DNA from: Ethanoligenens harbinense YUAN-3 | Lineage (GTDB): Bacteria > Bacillota > Clostridia > Oscillospirales > Ethanoligenentaceae | Direction of reading: 5' to 3' | DNA: 64,000 nt | Assembly (NCBI RefSeq): GCF_000178115.2 | Contig: NC_014828.1 | Coordinates: 310,001 to 374,000, forward strand | Shown here: piece after piece, positions 25,366 through 33,890 of the stretch | Layout of the letters: the number at the start of each line of letters is the position of its first letter | Numbering within the stretch: position 1 is the stretch's first letter | The notes under the pieces: model-generated | Seen by the model: the letters and a program-made list of their open reading frames with translations, nothing else | Database searches by the model: none | What the model was told of the DNA's origin: nothing | Position numbers and translations under genes: made by a program

Positions 25366-26811
25366 TTATTGTTTGCTGAACGAGGTGCTGTTGCCCACCA
25401 CATGTACTTTGATGAAATTGGTGGTGCCGGGCACGCCGAGCGGGATGCCGCCGGTGATGACAACCAAGTCACCGTTCTGGATGAGACCAGCGTCGATGGC
25501 GCTTTGCACTGCGGTTTCGATCATGTCGTCGGCGCCGCTGGCGCTTTTGGTCAACACCGGAACGACGCCGCTGGAGAGGTTCAGCTGGCGGTAAACCTGC
25601 TCGTTGGGGGTGCAGCCGATGATGGGGCAGGCCGGGCGGAATTTGGAAACGAACCGCGCGGTGTAGCCGGACTGGGTGACGGTGAGGATGGCCTTGGCGT
25701 TGGTGTCGTGTGCGGTGCCCACGGCGGCGTGTGCCACGGCGTTGGTCACGTCGGTCTCACTTTCCAGCGGGCGGGCGTTGAAAGCCGCTTTGTAGTCGAT
25801 GTCCGCTTCGGTGCGCTCGGCGATGCGGGCCATGGTAGTCACGGCCTCGATCGGGTAGGCGCCTGCGGCGGTCTCGCCGGAGAGCATGGTGGCGCCGGTG
25901 CCGTCGTAGATGGCGTTGGCCACGTCGGTCGCTTCTGCGCGGGTGGGGCGGGGGTTCTGGATCATGGAATCGAGCATCTGGGTGGCAACGATGCTGATCT
26001 TGCCGAGCGCGTTCGCTTTCCGGATGATCATCTTCTGGATGCGGGGGATCTCTTCGATGGGGATGTTCACACCCATGTCGCCGCGGGCGACCATCACGCC
26101 GTCGGCGACTTTCAGGATCTCGTCAATGTTGTTGACACCATAAATGTTTTCAATCTTCGGGATGATCTTGATGTTGCTGCCGCCGTGGCTGTCCAGGATG
26201 GCGCGCATTTCCAGCACGTCTTCCGCGGAGCGGGTGAAGGAAGCCGCTACGGCGTCCATTCCGTTTTCACAGCCGAAGATCAGGTCGGCGCGGTCTTTTT
26301 CGCTGATGAACGGCAGAGATACATGCGCGTCCGGCACGTTCACGTTTTTGTTGTTGGAGAGGGTGCCGGCGTTTTTCACGAGGCAGACGATATCGGTGTC
26401 GGTGGTGCTTTTAACTTCCAGTTCCACCAGGCCGTCGGCGATGAGAATGTGATTGCCGGGCTTGACGTCGGCGGGCAGGCCTTTGAATGAAATGGACACC
26501 TGGTTTTCGTCGCCGAGGATGTCGCGGGTGGTCAGGGTGTAGTCCTGCCCGGTCTTCAGCGTGACTTTCTGGTTGTCCTTATACAGGCCCAGACGAAGTT
26601 CGGGGCCTTTGGTGTCGAGCAGATAGGTGAGGGGAACACCGAGTTCTTTCTGGATGCTCCGTACGAAATCCAGGCGCTGCTTGTGTTGCTCGTGTGTCTG
26701 GTGGGAGAAATTGAACCGCGCGACGTTCATGCCCGCAAGCATGAGCTTCCTGAGCATTTCTTCGCTTTCTGTGGCGGGGCCGAGTGTACAAACTATTTTG
26801 GTTTTTCTCAT
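25366..26811 (-). CDS. pyk: Pyruvate kinase
   Basis: The 481-residue enzyme transfers phosphate from phosphoenolpyruvate to ADP at the end of glycolysis. The N-terminus RKTKIVCTLGPATES, the ADP/K+ site region MNVARFNFSHQ, LLDTKGPELR, the active-site MVARGDMGV and the substrate helix MLDSMIQNPRPTRAEATDVANA are all present, and the C-terminal allosteric domain (about 350-478) is complete. There is no extra PEP-utiliser domain as seen in Bacillus. A strong promoter stands at 26883-26911, and GGGGTGAAATGATTT precedes the ATG. Confidence 0.97.
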   Translation of the reverse strand: MRKTKIVCTLGPATESEEMLRKLMLAGMNVARFNFSHQTHEQHKQRLDFVRSIQKELGVPLTYLLDTKGPELRLGLYKDNQKVTLKTGQDYTLTTRDILGDENQVSISFKGLPADVKPGNHILIADGLVELEVKSTTDTDIVCLVKNAGTLSNNKNVNVPDAHVSLPFISEKDRADLIFGCENGMDAVAASFTRSAEDVLEMRAILDSHGGSNIKIIPKIENIYGVNNIDEILKVADGVMVARGDMGVNIPIEEIPRIQKMIIRKANALGKISIVATQMLDSMIQNPRPTRAEATDVANAIYDGTGATMLSGETAAGAYPIEAVTTMARIAERTEADIDYKAAFNARPLESETDVTNAVAHAAVGTAHDTNAKAILTVTQSGYTARFVSKFRPACPIIGCTPNEQVYRQLNLSSGVVPVLTKSASGADDMIETAVQSAIDAGLIQNGDLVVITGGIPLGVPGTTNFIKVHVVGNSTSFSKQ

Positions 26812-26882
26812 AAATCATTTCACCCCTATAAAGATTTTAAAAAAGAACAAAAGGGAAAATAAAGTTTAAATACTCAAAGGCA

Positions 26883-26911
26883 ATTATAGCGGAACAGCAC
26901 GCTTTTTTCAA
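26883..26911 (-). promoter_or_regulatory. Strong sigma-A promoter of pyk
   Basis: Minus-strand TTGAAA (26906-26911), exactly 17 bases, perfect TATAAT (26883-26888), in an AT-rich gap. Confidence 0.85.
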
Positions 26912-26951
26912 CTAAAATGATGTAAAATGATAAACAAAAAAAACCCGAGTA

Positions 26952-26980
26952 TTGATAAATGATGCATAATTTTGTAAAAT
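26952..26980 (+). promoter_or_regulatory. Promoter of the M15 peptidase gene
   Basis: TTGATA (26952-26957), 17 bases, TAAAAT (26975-26980). Its -10 covers the ATG at 26979, so that codon cannot be in the transcript and the true start must lie downstream. Confidence 0.7.
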
Positions 26981-27047
26981 GAAAAAGATGAAAAGAACCT
27001 TCCGACGGGTGCGGCAAGCCCTCGACCAGAAGAAATGGAGCGATATC

Positions 27048-27845
27048 ATGGCAAAACGAACCCTTCGTCCCGGGTGCTGCGGTTTTCTGGCGGCGATTGC
27101 GGTCTGTGTGGTCGGCGGGCTGGTGTTTGCCTATGCCATCTTCAACAAGCACAACGCCACAACGTCGTCCGGTACGAGCACGGGCGTGTCTTCCCAGTCC
27201 GTTTCCGCCTCCGTTTCCAAGGCGCTGGCACCGGCCTCGGAGATGAAAACGGGCGGCCTGCTCATGCTCATCAACGCGAAAAACCCCCTGCCCTCGGATT
27301 ATACGCCCACGCTTGCCCTGGTGGACAAGTCCTACTACACATCCAGCGACAAGGACAACCATTTCGATTCACGCGCGGCGCCCCACCTTTCCCAGATGAT
27401 CCACGACGCCAGAGCCGACGGCGTGCAGTTGGTGATCTATTCCGGCTACCGCAGCATGGCGTACCAGACGGATAATTTCGACCGCAAGGTCTCGGAGTAC
27501 CGCGCGCAGGGCTACGGGCCAAGCACCGCATCTTCCAAGGCCGCCACGCTGGTGGCGCCGCCCGGCACCAGCGAGCACGAGAGTGGCCTGGCCGCCGATA
27601 TCGTTTCCTCCGACTGGCTTCGGAAAAACGGCGATCTGAACGAGACGTTTGAAAAAACGACGGCCTTTGCATGGCTGGAACAGCATGCCGCAGATTATGG
27701 GTTCATCCTGCGCTACCCCAAGGATAAGACCGACATCACCGGCATTTCGTATGAGCCGTGGCACTGGCGGTATGTGGGGAAGGACAATGCGGAAAAGATA
27801 AACAGCGCGGGTCTTTGCCTGGAAGAATACGACGGGAAAGCGTGA
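27048..27845 (+). CDS. Membrane-anchored M15 peptidase, VanY-like D,D-carboxypeptidase
   Basis: A 265-residue protein with an N-terminal membrane helix (about 10-32), a Ser/Thr linker and a zinc peptidase domain of the VanY (M15B) family: the SGYRSM motif, zinc ligands in GTSEHESGLAADI (HxxxxxxD), and the catalytic Glu and third ligand in YEPWHWRYVG. Such enzymes remove the terminal D-Ala from peptidoglycan stem peptides outside the membrane. MAKRTLRPG is taken as the start because GGAG is 7 bases upstream and the promoter -10 overlaps the earlier ATG. No van resistance genes are nearby, so a housekeeping wall role is more likely. Confidence 0.9.
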   Translation: MAKRTLRPGCCGFLAAIAVCVVGGLVFAYAIFNKHNATTSSGTSTGVSSQSVSASVSKALAPASEMKTGGLLMLINAKNPLPSDYTPTLALVDKSYYTSSDKDNHFDSRAAPHLSQMIHDARADGVQLVIYSGYRSMAYQTDNFDRKVSEYRAQGYGPSTASSKAATLVAPPGTSEHESGLAADIVSSDWLRKNGDLNETFEKTTAFAWLEQHAADYGFILRYPKDKTDITGISYEPWHWRYVGKDNAEKINSAGLCLEEYDGKA

Positions 27846-27861
27846 CAGACGGTGTGCGGCA

Positions 27862-28119
27862 ATGGCAGAGAACGAAAACAGGGATGAACCGGTTGCGGAA
27901 TCCGGGGAGGAAAAGCACACAGGCACGGCGAACCTGTCCGTCAGGATGGCGTTGGGCATCATTTTGGGCGCGGCGTTGGGCATCGCGTTCAATCAGCTTG
28001 CTCTGGGAATCACGCTGGGCTTGGCGGCCGGTATCCTCTACGACCGCTACCGCACGCGCAAGGACGGCAAACCGCCCGGACAGGGAAAAAACAGCGGGGA
28101 CGCTCCCAAAAGCAGTTGA
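27862..28119 (+). CDS. Small hypothetical membrane protein
   Basis: An 85-residue product with an acidic, Glu/Asn-rich N-terminus (1-25), a glycine-rich hydrophobic hairpin (about 29-60: MALGIILGAALGIAF and GITLGLAAGILY) and a basic, Lys/Gly-rich tail. Similar glycine-zipper proteins are widespread and have no known function. It follows the M15 gene by 16 bases and probably shares its transcript. The ribosome site is weak. The promoter of the infC operon overlaps its stop codon. Confidence 0.6.
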   Translation: MAENENRDEPVAESGEEKHTGTANLSVRMALGIILGAALGIAFNQLALGITLGLAAGILYDRYRTRKDGKPPGQGKNSGDAPKSS

Positions 28120-28144
28120 CAGGCCGGCTTTTTTCTGATATACT
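28116..28144 (+). promoter_or_regulatory. Strong promoter of infC-rpmI-rplT
   Basis: Perfect TTGACA (28116-28121), 17 bases, TATACT (28139-28144). The -35 overlaps the stop codon of the preceding small gene. Confidence 0.85.
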
Positions 28145-28150
28145 GAAACG

Positions 28151-28461
28151 CACAATAAAGCAGGAAAACAGAGCCGTCCTCACCTCGTGCGCCGCTGGCT
28201 GCGGGGTCAATATCGTCGGGTGCCCTTTTTCTCCGGGAAAGGGGCGCGTCAACCGGTGTGTTTGAGCGGATGGCATGTTCCATCCGCTTTTTTGGTGTGT
28301 GCGGCCTTTCCGCACCGCCGGGCCTGCGTTATCCCGCCCGTCCGCAGGACGGCGCGGCGATAATAGAGCGGCCCGCCCTGCCGGGCCGTGTGAACCGTAC
28401 GGCGTGCCGCCTGCGGGCGGAGACAGCGCCGTGAAACTCTGTACTTTTGGAGGTGCTGGCC
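28151..28461 (+). promoter_or_regulatory. Long infC operon leader, candidate ribosomal protein L20-type attenuator
   Basis: About 310 bases separate the promoter from infC, with no reading frame that has a ribosome site. An intrinsic terminator sits in the middle (28266-28293). In Bacillus the same operon has a leader in which L20 causes premature termination; position and layout fit that model here. I could not confirm the Rfam consensus by eye, so the ligand is inferred. The second half (28294-28446) is GC-rich with several short inverted repeats. Confidence 0.5.
28266..28293 (+). terminator. Intrinsic terminator inside the infC leader
   Basis: Arms GCGGATGG and CCATCCGC, 6-base loop, then TTTTTT. 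It stands about 120 bases into the leader, so it is an attenuator for infC rather than a terminator of the upstream genes. Confidence 0.85.
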
Positions 28462-29019
28462 ATCAGCAAGGAAATGCTTCTCAACGAAGAAATCAGAGAC
28501 AGGGAAGTCCGTGTGATCGATGCGGACGGCGCGCAGCTGGGCATTCTTTCCTCGCGCGAGGCGCTGCGCCTGGCCGAAGAAAAAAATCTTGACCTGGTCA
28601 AGATCGCGCCGCAGGCGAAACCGCCGGTCTGCCGCATTATGGATTACGGAAAATTCCGCTTTGAGCAGGCCAAAAAAGAAAAAGAAGCCAAAAAGAACCA
28701 ACGCGTCGTCGAAATCAAGGAAATCCGCATGTCGCTCAACATCGACACGCATGATCTGGAAACCAAGGCAGGTCATGCCTTGCAGTTTTTGCGATCGGGC
28801 GACCGTGTGAAGGTGACGGTTCGGTTCCGCGGGCGCGAAATGGCCCACACCGAACTGGGCAAAACGCTGCTCGGGCGTTTCGCCGCGTTGTGCGAAGGTG
28901 TTTCTTCCGTGGAAAAGCAACCCAAGCTCGAAGGGCGCAGCATGTCCCTGTTCCTTGTGGCCAAGCCTGCTCCGAAAGAATCAACCAGCAAGGGAGGAAA
29001 CCAAAATGCCAAAGCTTAA
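28462..29019 (+). CDS. infC: Translation initiation factor IF-3, apparent AUC start
   Basis: A 185-residue IF-3 with N-domain ([20 protein letters not shown] to about residue 70), a Lys-rich helical linker (about 71-95) and a C-domain ending around residue 165, followed by a short Lys/Asn tail. IF-3 prevents 50S joining and checks the start codon. The best ribosome site, GGAGGTG at 28449-28455, stands 6 bases before an ATC codon, exactly where IF-3 sequences begin (M/I-SKE-L-NEEIR). No in-frame ATG or GTG fits. IF-3 genes elsewhere use AUU or similar codons for self-control, so AUC is taken as the start. The end overlaps rpmI by 14 bases. Confidence 0.92.
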   Translation: MSKEMLLNEEIRDREVRVIDADGAQLGILSSREALRLAEEKNLDLVKIAPQAKPPVCRIMDYGKFRFEQAKKEKEAKKNQRVVEIKEIRMSLNIDTHDLETKAGHALQFLRSGDRVKVTVRFRGREMAHTELGKTLLGRFAALCEGVSSVEKQPKLEGRSMSLFLVAKPAPKESTSKGGNQNAKA

Positions 29020-29206
29020 AACACACAGCGGGGCGTCCAAACGCCTGCGTTTTACCAAAACCGGTAAGATCAAACGCGCGCATGCGTTCAAATCTCATAT
29101 CCTCAACAAGAAAGATACCAAACGCAAACGCGGCCTGCGCCAGGCTGCCTATGCCGATGCCACCAATGTCGGCGCACTCAAACACCTTTGCCCTTATAAC
29201 AACTGA
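29006..29206 (+). CDS. rpmI: 50S ribosomal protein L35 (bL35)
   Basis: A 66-residue basic protein, [20 protein letters not shown] at the N-terminus and the [12 protein letters not shown] motif in the middle, complete for bL35. Its ATG lies inside the last codons of infC, with AGGGAGGAAACCAAA as ribosome site, so translation should be coupled. Confidence 0.97.
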   Translation: MPKLKTHSGASKRLRFTKTGKIKRAHAFKSHILNKKDTKRKRGLRQAAYADATNVGALKHLCPYNN

Positions 29207-29279
29207 TCGGGCAGCGCATTTGTGAACAGGCGCCGTCCGGCACAGGCTGCGGGCGGCATTGATGGAGGTTTAAGCAAAC

Positions 29280-29633
29280 ATGGCGAGAGTCAAAGGCGCG
29301 ATGATGACGCGCAAACGCAGAAAGAAAATTTTAAAACTGGCAAAAGGGTACTGGGGCGGCAAGAGCCGGCTGTTCCGCACGGCCAACGAAGCCGTGATGA
29401 AATCCCTCAGCTATGCCTATGTGGGCCGCAAGCTGAAAAAACGTGACTTCCGTTCGCTCTGGATTACCCGCATTTCGGCGGCATGCAAGCTGAACGGCAT
29501 GAACTATTCCACGTTCATCAACGGCCTGAAAAAAGCGGGCATTGTGCTCAACCGCAAGATCCTCTCCGAGCTTGCCGTGAGCGACAGCGCCGGATTCGCC
29601 GCTCTGGTGGAAAAGGCCAAAGCCGCGCTTTGA
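29280..29633 (+). CDS. rplT: 50S ribosomal protein L20 (bL20)
   Basis: The 117-residue protein starts [20 protein letters not shown] and carries [19 protein letters not shown], both diagnostic of bL20. It binds 23S rRNA early in 50S assembly and in Bacillus represses its own operon by binding the leader mRNA. The preceding 73-base gap holds a ribosome site, GGAGG, 8-10 bases before ATG. A terminator follows. Confidence 0.98.
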   Translation: MARVKGAMMTRKRRKKILKLAKGYWGGKSRLFRTANEAVMKSLSYAYVGRKLKKRDFRSLWITRISAACKLNGMNYSTFINGLKKAGIVLNRKILSELAVSDSAGFAALVEKAKAAL

Positions 29634-29649
29634 GATAGACCCTGTTTTG

Positions 29650-29697
29650 AAAACCGCCCCATGCGTGCGAACCGTTTTGCACGCCGGGCGGTTTTTT
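29650..29697 (+). terminator. Terminator of the infC-rpmI-rplT operon
   Basis: AAACCGCCC pairs with GGGCGGTTT around an inner GCGTGC/GCACGC stem and is followed by a run of T. Confidence 0.88.
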
Positions 29698-29768
29698 GCT
29701 GGATTCCGTCGGTTTTCTTCATAAAACACAGGTTGCGGGTGTGCGTAAACGGAAAGGGAAGACGAACG

Positions 29769-30560
29769 ATGCTCGAAATCACCAGTCGTGACAACCCGCT
29801 GGTGCGCGATTATGTGCGCCTGCGCGAAAACCGTGCGTTTCGCCGCGAGACAGGCCGCTTTGTGCTGGAGGGGGCAAGGCTGCTCGGCGACGCGTTGGAA
29901 AGCGGTGTGCGTATGGAAACGGTATTTTTCACCGGGGAGGCTTGCGAAAAACATCCCGCGCTGCTTGCGTCCGCACGGGACGGCGGGGCGCGCGTCTGCC
30001 TTGTGGGCGACGCCGTTGCCGCCAAGCTGGCGGACACCGCCGCGCCGCAGGGGGTGTTTGCCGCGGCATTTATGCTTGACAAAGCGTTCGCGTTGGATAA
30101 AATAAACTTAGGCGGCGCATATGCGGCGCTGGAAAATATCCGCGATCCGGGTAATCTGGGCGCGGTGCTGCGCACGGCAGAGGCGCTGGGGCTTTCGGGT
30201 GTGTTGCTTTCCGCAGGCTGTGCCGATATCTACGCGCCCAAGGTAGTGCGGGCATCCATGGGGGCGGTGTTTCGCACCGCGTTTTTCCAGACGGAAGACC
30301 TGCCCGCCGCGCTCTCCCTGCTGCGGGAGAAAGGCCTGCAGACCCTCGCGGCGCTTGCGGGCGGCACCACCAGACTGCTCACGCAGCTCGATCTGCGCGG
30401 CGGCGTGGTGGCGGCCATCGGGAACGAGGGCGCGGGCCTTTCCGATGCCTGCGTGGACGCGTGCGACCCTTTCACCATCCCCATGAAAGGGCGCGCGGAG
30501 TCGCTCAATGCGGCGGCGGCCGCCGCCATCATCCTGTGGGAAATTATGCGCAGTCGGTAA
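29769..30560 (+). CDS. TrmH/SpoU family RNA methyltransferase
   Basis: A 263-residue protein with an N-terminal substrate-binding domain (SRDNPLVRDYVRLR and RRETGRFVLEGARLL) and a C-terminal SPOUT methyltransferase domain with the three SpoU motifs: NIRDPGNLGAVLRTAEALG, GNEGAGLSDA and IPMKGRAESLNAAAAAAI. It should 2'-O-methylate a ribose in rRNA or tRNA using S-adenosylmethionine; the exact base cannot be told. It follows rplT as in many Clostridia and starts after AAAGGGAAG. The gene is followed within 15 bases by dprA. Confidence 0.9.
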   Translation: MLEITSRDNPLVRDYVRLRENRAFRRETGRFVLEGARLLGDALESGVRMETVFFTGEACEKHPALLASARDGGARVCLVGDAVAAKLADTAAPQGVFAAAFMLDKAFALDKINLGGAYAALENIRDPGNLGAVLRTAEALGLSGVLLSAGCADIYAPKVVRASMGAVFRTAFFQTEDLPAALSLLREKGLQTLAALAGGTTRLLTQLDLRGGVVAAIGNEGAGLSDACVDACDPFTIPMKGRAESLNAAAAAAIILWEIMRSR

Positions 30561-30574
30561 GGACGTGGGTTGGT

Positions 30575-31738
30575 TTGACGGATGTGGAGCATTGGATCTG
30601 GCTGGCGCAGGCGTTTTCGCCCGGCAGCCCCAAACCGTGTGCCCTGGCGGAAGCGCTGGGCGGCGCGCGCGTGGTGCATGAGGCGGACGAGGCGGCGCTG
30701 GCCGCTTCCGGCATCTGCACCGCGCACGATCTTTCGCTGCTGCGGCCGCACAGCCTGGCGCAGGCGGAGCGCATCATCGAGCACTGCCTGGCGCGCGGGT
30801 ATGACATCCGCACATTTGCGGATGAAGACTATCCCGCCCTGCTGCGGGAGATCCACGCGCCGCCCGCCGTGCTGTATGTTTCCGGCCGTCTGCCCGCGGC
30901 AGACATGCTCTGCATCGCCATGGTGGGCGCACGGCGTGTCACCGATTATGGCGCTGCCGCCGCAGAGCGGCTGGCCATGGGGCTGGCAAACGCGGGGGTG
31001 GGCGTGGTGAGCGGCCTGGCCGCCGGGGTGGACACCCATGCGCACAAGGGTGCGCTCAAGGGTGGCGGCAAAACCTACGCGGTGCTGGGCTGCGGGCTGG
31101 ATACCGTTTATCCCGCGTCCAACCGCGAGCTCTACCGTCTGGTCGCCAAAACGGGCGCGGTGCTGTCCGAATTTCCGCCGGACGCGGGCCCCGACCGGCA
31201 CCATTTTCCCATCCGCAACCGCATCATCGCGGGGCTCTGCGCGGGCACCGTGGTGGTGGAAGCCGGCCGCAAGAGCGGCTCGCTCATCACCGCCGGGCAG
31301 GCGCTGGAGATGGGCCGCGATGTATTCGCCGTGCCCGGCAGCATCTTCAGCCCGATGAGCGAGGGCACCAACCAGCTCTTGCGCGAGGGGGCAAAGCCCG
31401 CCTGCGGCGTGGCCGACCTGCTGGAGGAATATCCAGAGGCGCTTGCGCGCATACTGCCGGCAGAGCCGGCGCAGCAGTCGCTTTTCCCGCCCGCGGCAGT
31501 GCCGCCCCGCCCGGAGCCTGTCCCCGAAAAGCCCGCCACCCCGGCAAGGCGCCCGGTGCAGGGGCTGGACGACGTGCAGCGCGCGGTGCTCGCCCTGCTG
31601 GACGCATCGCCCCGCCATGTGGACGAACTGGCCGTGCGGGCCAGCCTGCCGCCCGGGCAGGTGCTGGCGGTGCTCACGGTGCTGGAGATCCAGGGGCTGG
31701 CGCGTTCCGAACCCGGCAGGCGGTTTTGCACCGTCTGA
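30575..31738 (+). CDS. dprA: DNA processing protein DprA
   Basis: DprA protects incoming single-stranded DNA and loads RecA in natural transformation. The 387-residue product has a helical N-terminal part, the Rossmann fold with MVGARRVTDYG, GVVSGLAAGVDTHAH, GCGLDTVYP and the FPIRNRIIAGL segment, then a Pro-rich linker and a C-terminal winged-helix domain (about 325-385). The start is uncertain: TTG at 30575 follows AAGGA at 11 bases and removes a long N-terminal extension that overlaps the methyltransferase gene. dprA-topA order is common in Firmicutes. The presence of dprA does not prove competence. Confidence 0.9.
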   Translation: MTDVEHWIWLAQAFSPGSPKPCALAEALGGARVVHEADEAALAASGICTAHDLSLLRPHSLAQAERIIEHCLARGYDIRTFADEDYPALLREIHAPPAVLYVSGRLPAADMLCIAMVGARRVTDYGAAAAERLAMGLANAGVGVVSGLAAGVDTHAHKGALKGGGKTYAVLGCGLDTVYPASNRELYRLVAKTGAVLSEFPPDAGPDRHHFPIRNRIIAGLCAGTVVVEAGRKSGSLITAGQALEMGRDVFAVPGSIFSPMSEGTNQLLREGAKPACGVADLLEEYPEALARILPAEPAQQSLFPPAAVPPRPEPVPEKPATPARRPVQGLDDVQRAVLALLDASPRHVDELAVRASLPPGQVLAVLTVLEIQGLARSEPGRRFCTV

Positions 31739-31772
31739 ATGATTGATTAACTACCGTAAAGGATTTAGATAC

Positions 31773-33890
31773 ATGTCAAATTTGGTAATCGTGGAATCAC
31801 CGGCGAAGGCCCATACGATCAAAAAATATCTCGGGCGCGGGTATACGGTCGTCGCGTCGATGGGGCATGTGCGCGACCTGCCCAAGAGCCGGATGGGCGT
31901 GGACATCGAAAACAGCTTCACACCCAAATACATTCCCATCCGCGGCAAGGCGCCCCTCATCAAGTCCTTGAAAAAGGAAGCCAGGAACAGCACCAAGATC
32001 TTCCTCGCCACCGACCCCGACCGCGAGGGGGAAGCCATCAGCTGGCATTTGGCCAACCTGCTGGGGCTGGATGAAAAAACGGCGCTGCGCGTCACGTTCA
32101 ACGAGATCACCAAGACCGCCGTCAAGGACGGCATCAAGAATCCGCGCTCCATTGACCTTGATCTCGTCAACGCCTACCAGGCCAGACGTATCCTCGACCG
32201 CATCGTGGGCTACCAGCTCAGCCCGTTTTTGTGGAAGAAGATCCGCCCGGGCCTTTCCGCCGGTCGTGTGCAGTCGGTGGCGGTGCGGCTGATTGTGGAC
32301 CGTGAGGATGAGATCCGTGCTTTTGTGCCTGAGGAATACTGGACCATCGACGCGTCGGAGCTCCTCGCGCCCGGTTCCAAAAAGCCGTTTCCCGCTCACT
32401 TCCACGGCGGGCTGGACGGCAAGAAGGTCGAAATCAAGAGCAAGGAGGAGGCCGACGCGATCCTCAGGGCGCTTGGAGCCACGGAAACACCCGAAGGCAT
32501 CCAAGTGTCCGGCGAGGTGCCGTTCGTGGTGCGCACCGTCAAAAAGAGCGAGCGCAAAAAGTCGCCCGCGCCGCCGTTTACCACCTCTACCCTTCAACAG
32601 GAGGCGTCCCGGCGTCTGGGGTTCCAGGCCCGGCGCACCATGCGCGCCGCACAGGAACTCTATGAAGGCGTGGATGTGAAGGGCTACGGCGCCATCGGTC
32701 TCATCACCTACATGCGTACCGATTCGCTGCGCATCGCGGCCGAGGCCCAGCAGGCGGCGCTCGCCTATGTGGGCGAAACGTTCGGGCGGGAGTATCTGCC
32801 CGAAAAGCCGCGCTTCTACAAGTCGCGCGCCAACGCACAGGATGCGCATGAAGCCATCCGCCCCACCATGCCGGAGCTTTCGCCCGATCAGGTGAAAGAG
32901 AGCCTGACGGCCGACCAGTATAAGCTCTACAAACTGATCTGGGAGCGTTTCATCGCCAGCCAGATGGCCAACAAGGTGCTCGATACCGTCGGCGTGGACA
33001 TCACCGCGGGGGACTGCCTGTTCAAGGCGTCGGGCAACACGGTGAAGTTTAAGGGCTTTTCCATCGTGTACGAGATGACGACGGATGAGAACAAGGAGTC
33101 TGGCAAGCCGCTGCCCGTGCTGAACGAAGGTGACGAGCTGCAGGTGCAGAAGCTGGACGGCAACCAGCACTTCACCCAGCCGCCGCCCCGCTACACCGAG
33201 GCTTCGCTCATCAAGACGCTGGAGGAAAACGGCATCGGCCGCCCAAGCACCTATGCCACCACCATCACCACCATTCTCGCCCGCCTGTATGTGGAGCGGG
33301 ACGGCAAGCAGCTGGTGCCCACGCCGCTGGGCGAAGTGACCACCAAGCTGATGCGTGAGCATTTTGCCGACATCGTGGATGTGGAATTCACGGCCAAGAT
33401 GGAAAATGATCTGGATAAGGTGGAAACCGGCGAGGAAAACTGGGTGCAGATGCTCACCGATTTCTACGGCGGGTTCGACCATACCCTCAAAAAGGCCGAG
33501 GAAGAACTCGGGGACGTGCACATGAAGGTGCCCGACGAGGAGACCGACATCGTCTGTGAGCTCTGCGGGCGCAAGATGGTCATCAAAAACGGGCGCTACG
33601 GCAAATTTCTCGCCTGCCCGGGCTATCCGGAGTGCAAAAACACCAAGCCCATCGTGCAGGAAACCGGCGCGTTCTGCCCGCTCTGCGGCGGGCGTGTGCT
33701 GGCCAAAAAATCCAAGAGCGGCAAGAAATATTTCGGCTGCGAGCATAACCCCACCTGCGGGTTTATGACATGGGACACGCCGCTGGAGGAAAAATGCCCC
33801 CAATGTGGCGGCAGCCTGTTTAAAAAACGCGGCGGGCAGGTCTACTGCGCCAAAGAAGGCTGCGGATACACCCGTGAGGAGAAGAAATGA
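31773..33890 (+). CDS. topA: DNA topoisomerase I
   Basis: A 705-residue type IA topoisomerase that relaxes negative supercoils. The Toprim domain (1-145) has [10 protein letters not shown] and [15 protein letters not shown]; the catalytic tyrosine lies in [11 protein letters not shown]. Three C-terminal zinc ribbons (four Cys each: CELC..CPGYPEC, CPLC..CEHNPTC, CPQC..CAKEGC) bind single-stranded [12 protein letters not shown] is the start because AAAGGATTTAGATAC stands before it; the upstream frame (from 31743) has no site. The stop overlaps the trmFO start by four bases. Confidence 0.97.
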   Translation: MSNLVIVESPAKAHTIKKYLGRGYTVVASMGHVRDLPKSRMGVDIENSFTPKYIPIRGKAPLIKSLKKEARNSTKIFLATDPDREGEAISWHLANLLGLDEKTALRVTFNEITKTAVKDGIKNPRSIDLDLVNAYQARRILDRIVGYQLSPFLWKKIRPGLSAGRVQSVAVRLIVDREDEIRAFVPEEYWTIDASELLAPGSKKPFPAHFHGGLDGKKVEIKSKEEADAILRALGATETPEGIQVSGEVPFVVRTVKKSERKKSPAPPFTTSTLQQEASRRLGFQARRTMRAAQELYEGVDVKGYGAIGLITYMRTDSLRIAAEAQQAALAYVGETFGREYLPEKPRFYKSRANAQDAHEAIRPTMPELSPDQVKESLTADQYKLYKLIWERFIASQMANKVLDTVGVDITAGDCLFKASGNTVKFKGFSIVYEMTTDENKESGKPLPVLNEGDELQVQKLDGNQHFTQPPPRYTEASLIKTLEENGIGRPSTYATTITTILARLYVERDGKQLVPTPLGEVTTKLMREHFADIVDVEFTAKMENDLDKVETGEENWVQMLTDFYGGFDHTLKKAEEELGDVHMKVPDEETDIVCELCGRKMVIKNGRYGKFLACPGYPECKNTKPIVQETGAFCPLCGGRVLAKKSKSGKKYFGCEHNPTCGFMTWDTPLEEKCPQCGGSLFKKRGGQVYCAKEGCGYTREEKK

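Noticed and set aside
29661-29768. N-terminal extension of the TrmH-family gene
   Set aside because: It runs through the rplT terminator and has no ribosome site; MLEITSRDNP at 29769 fits the family.
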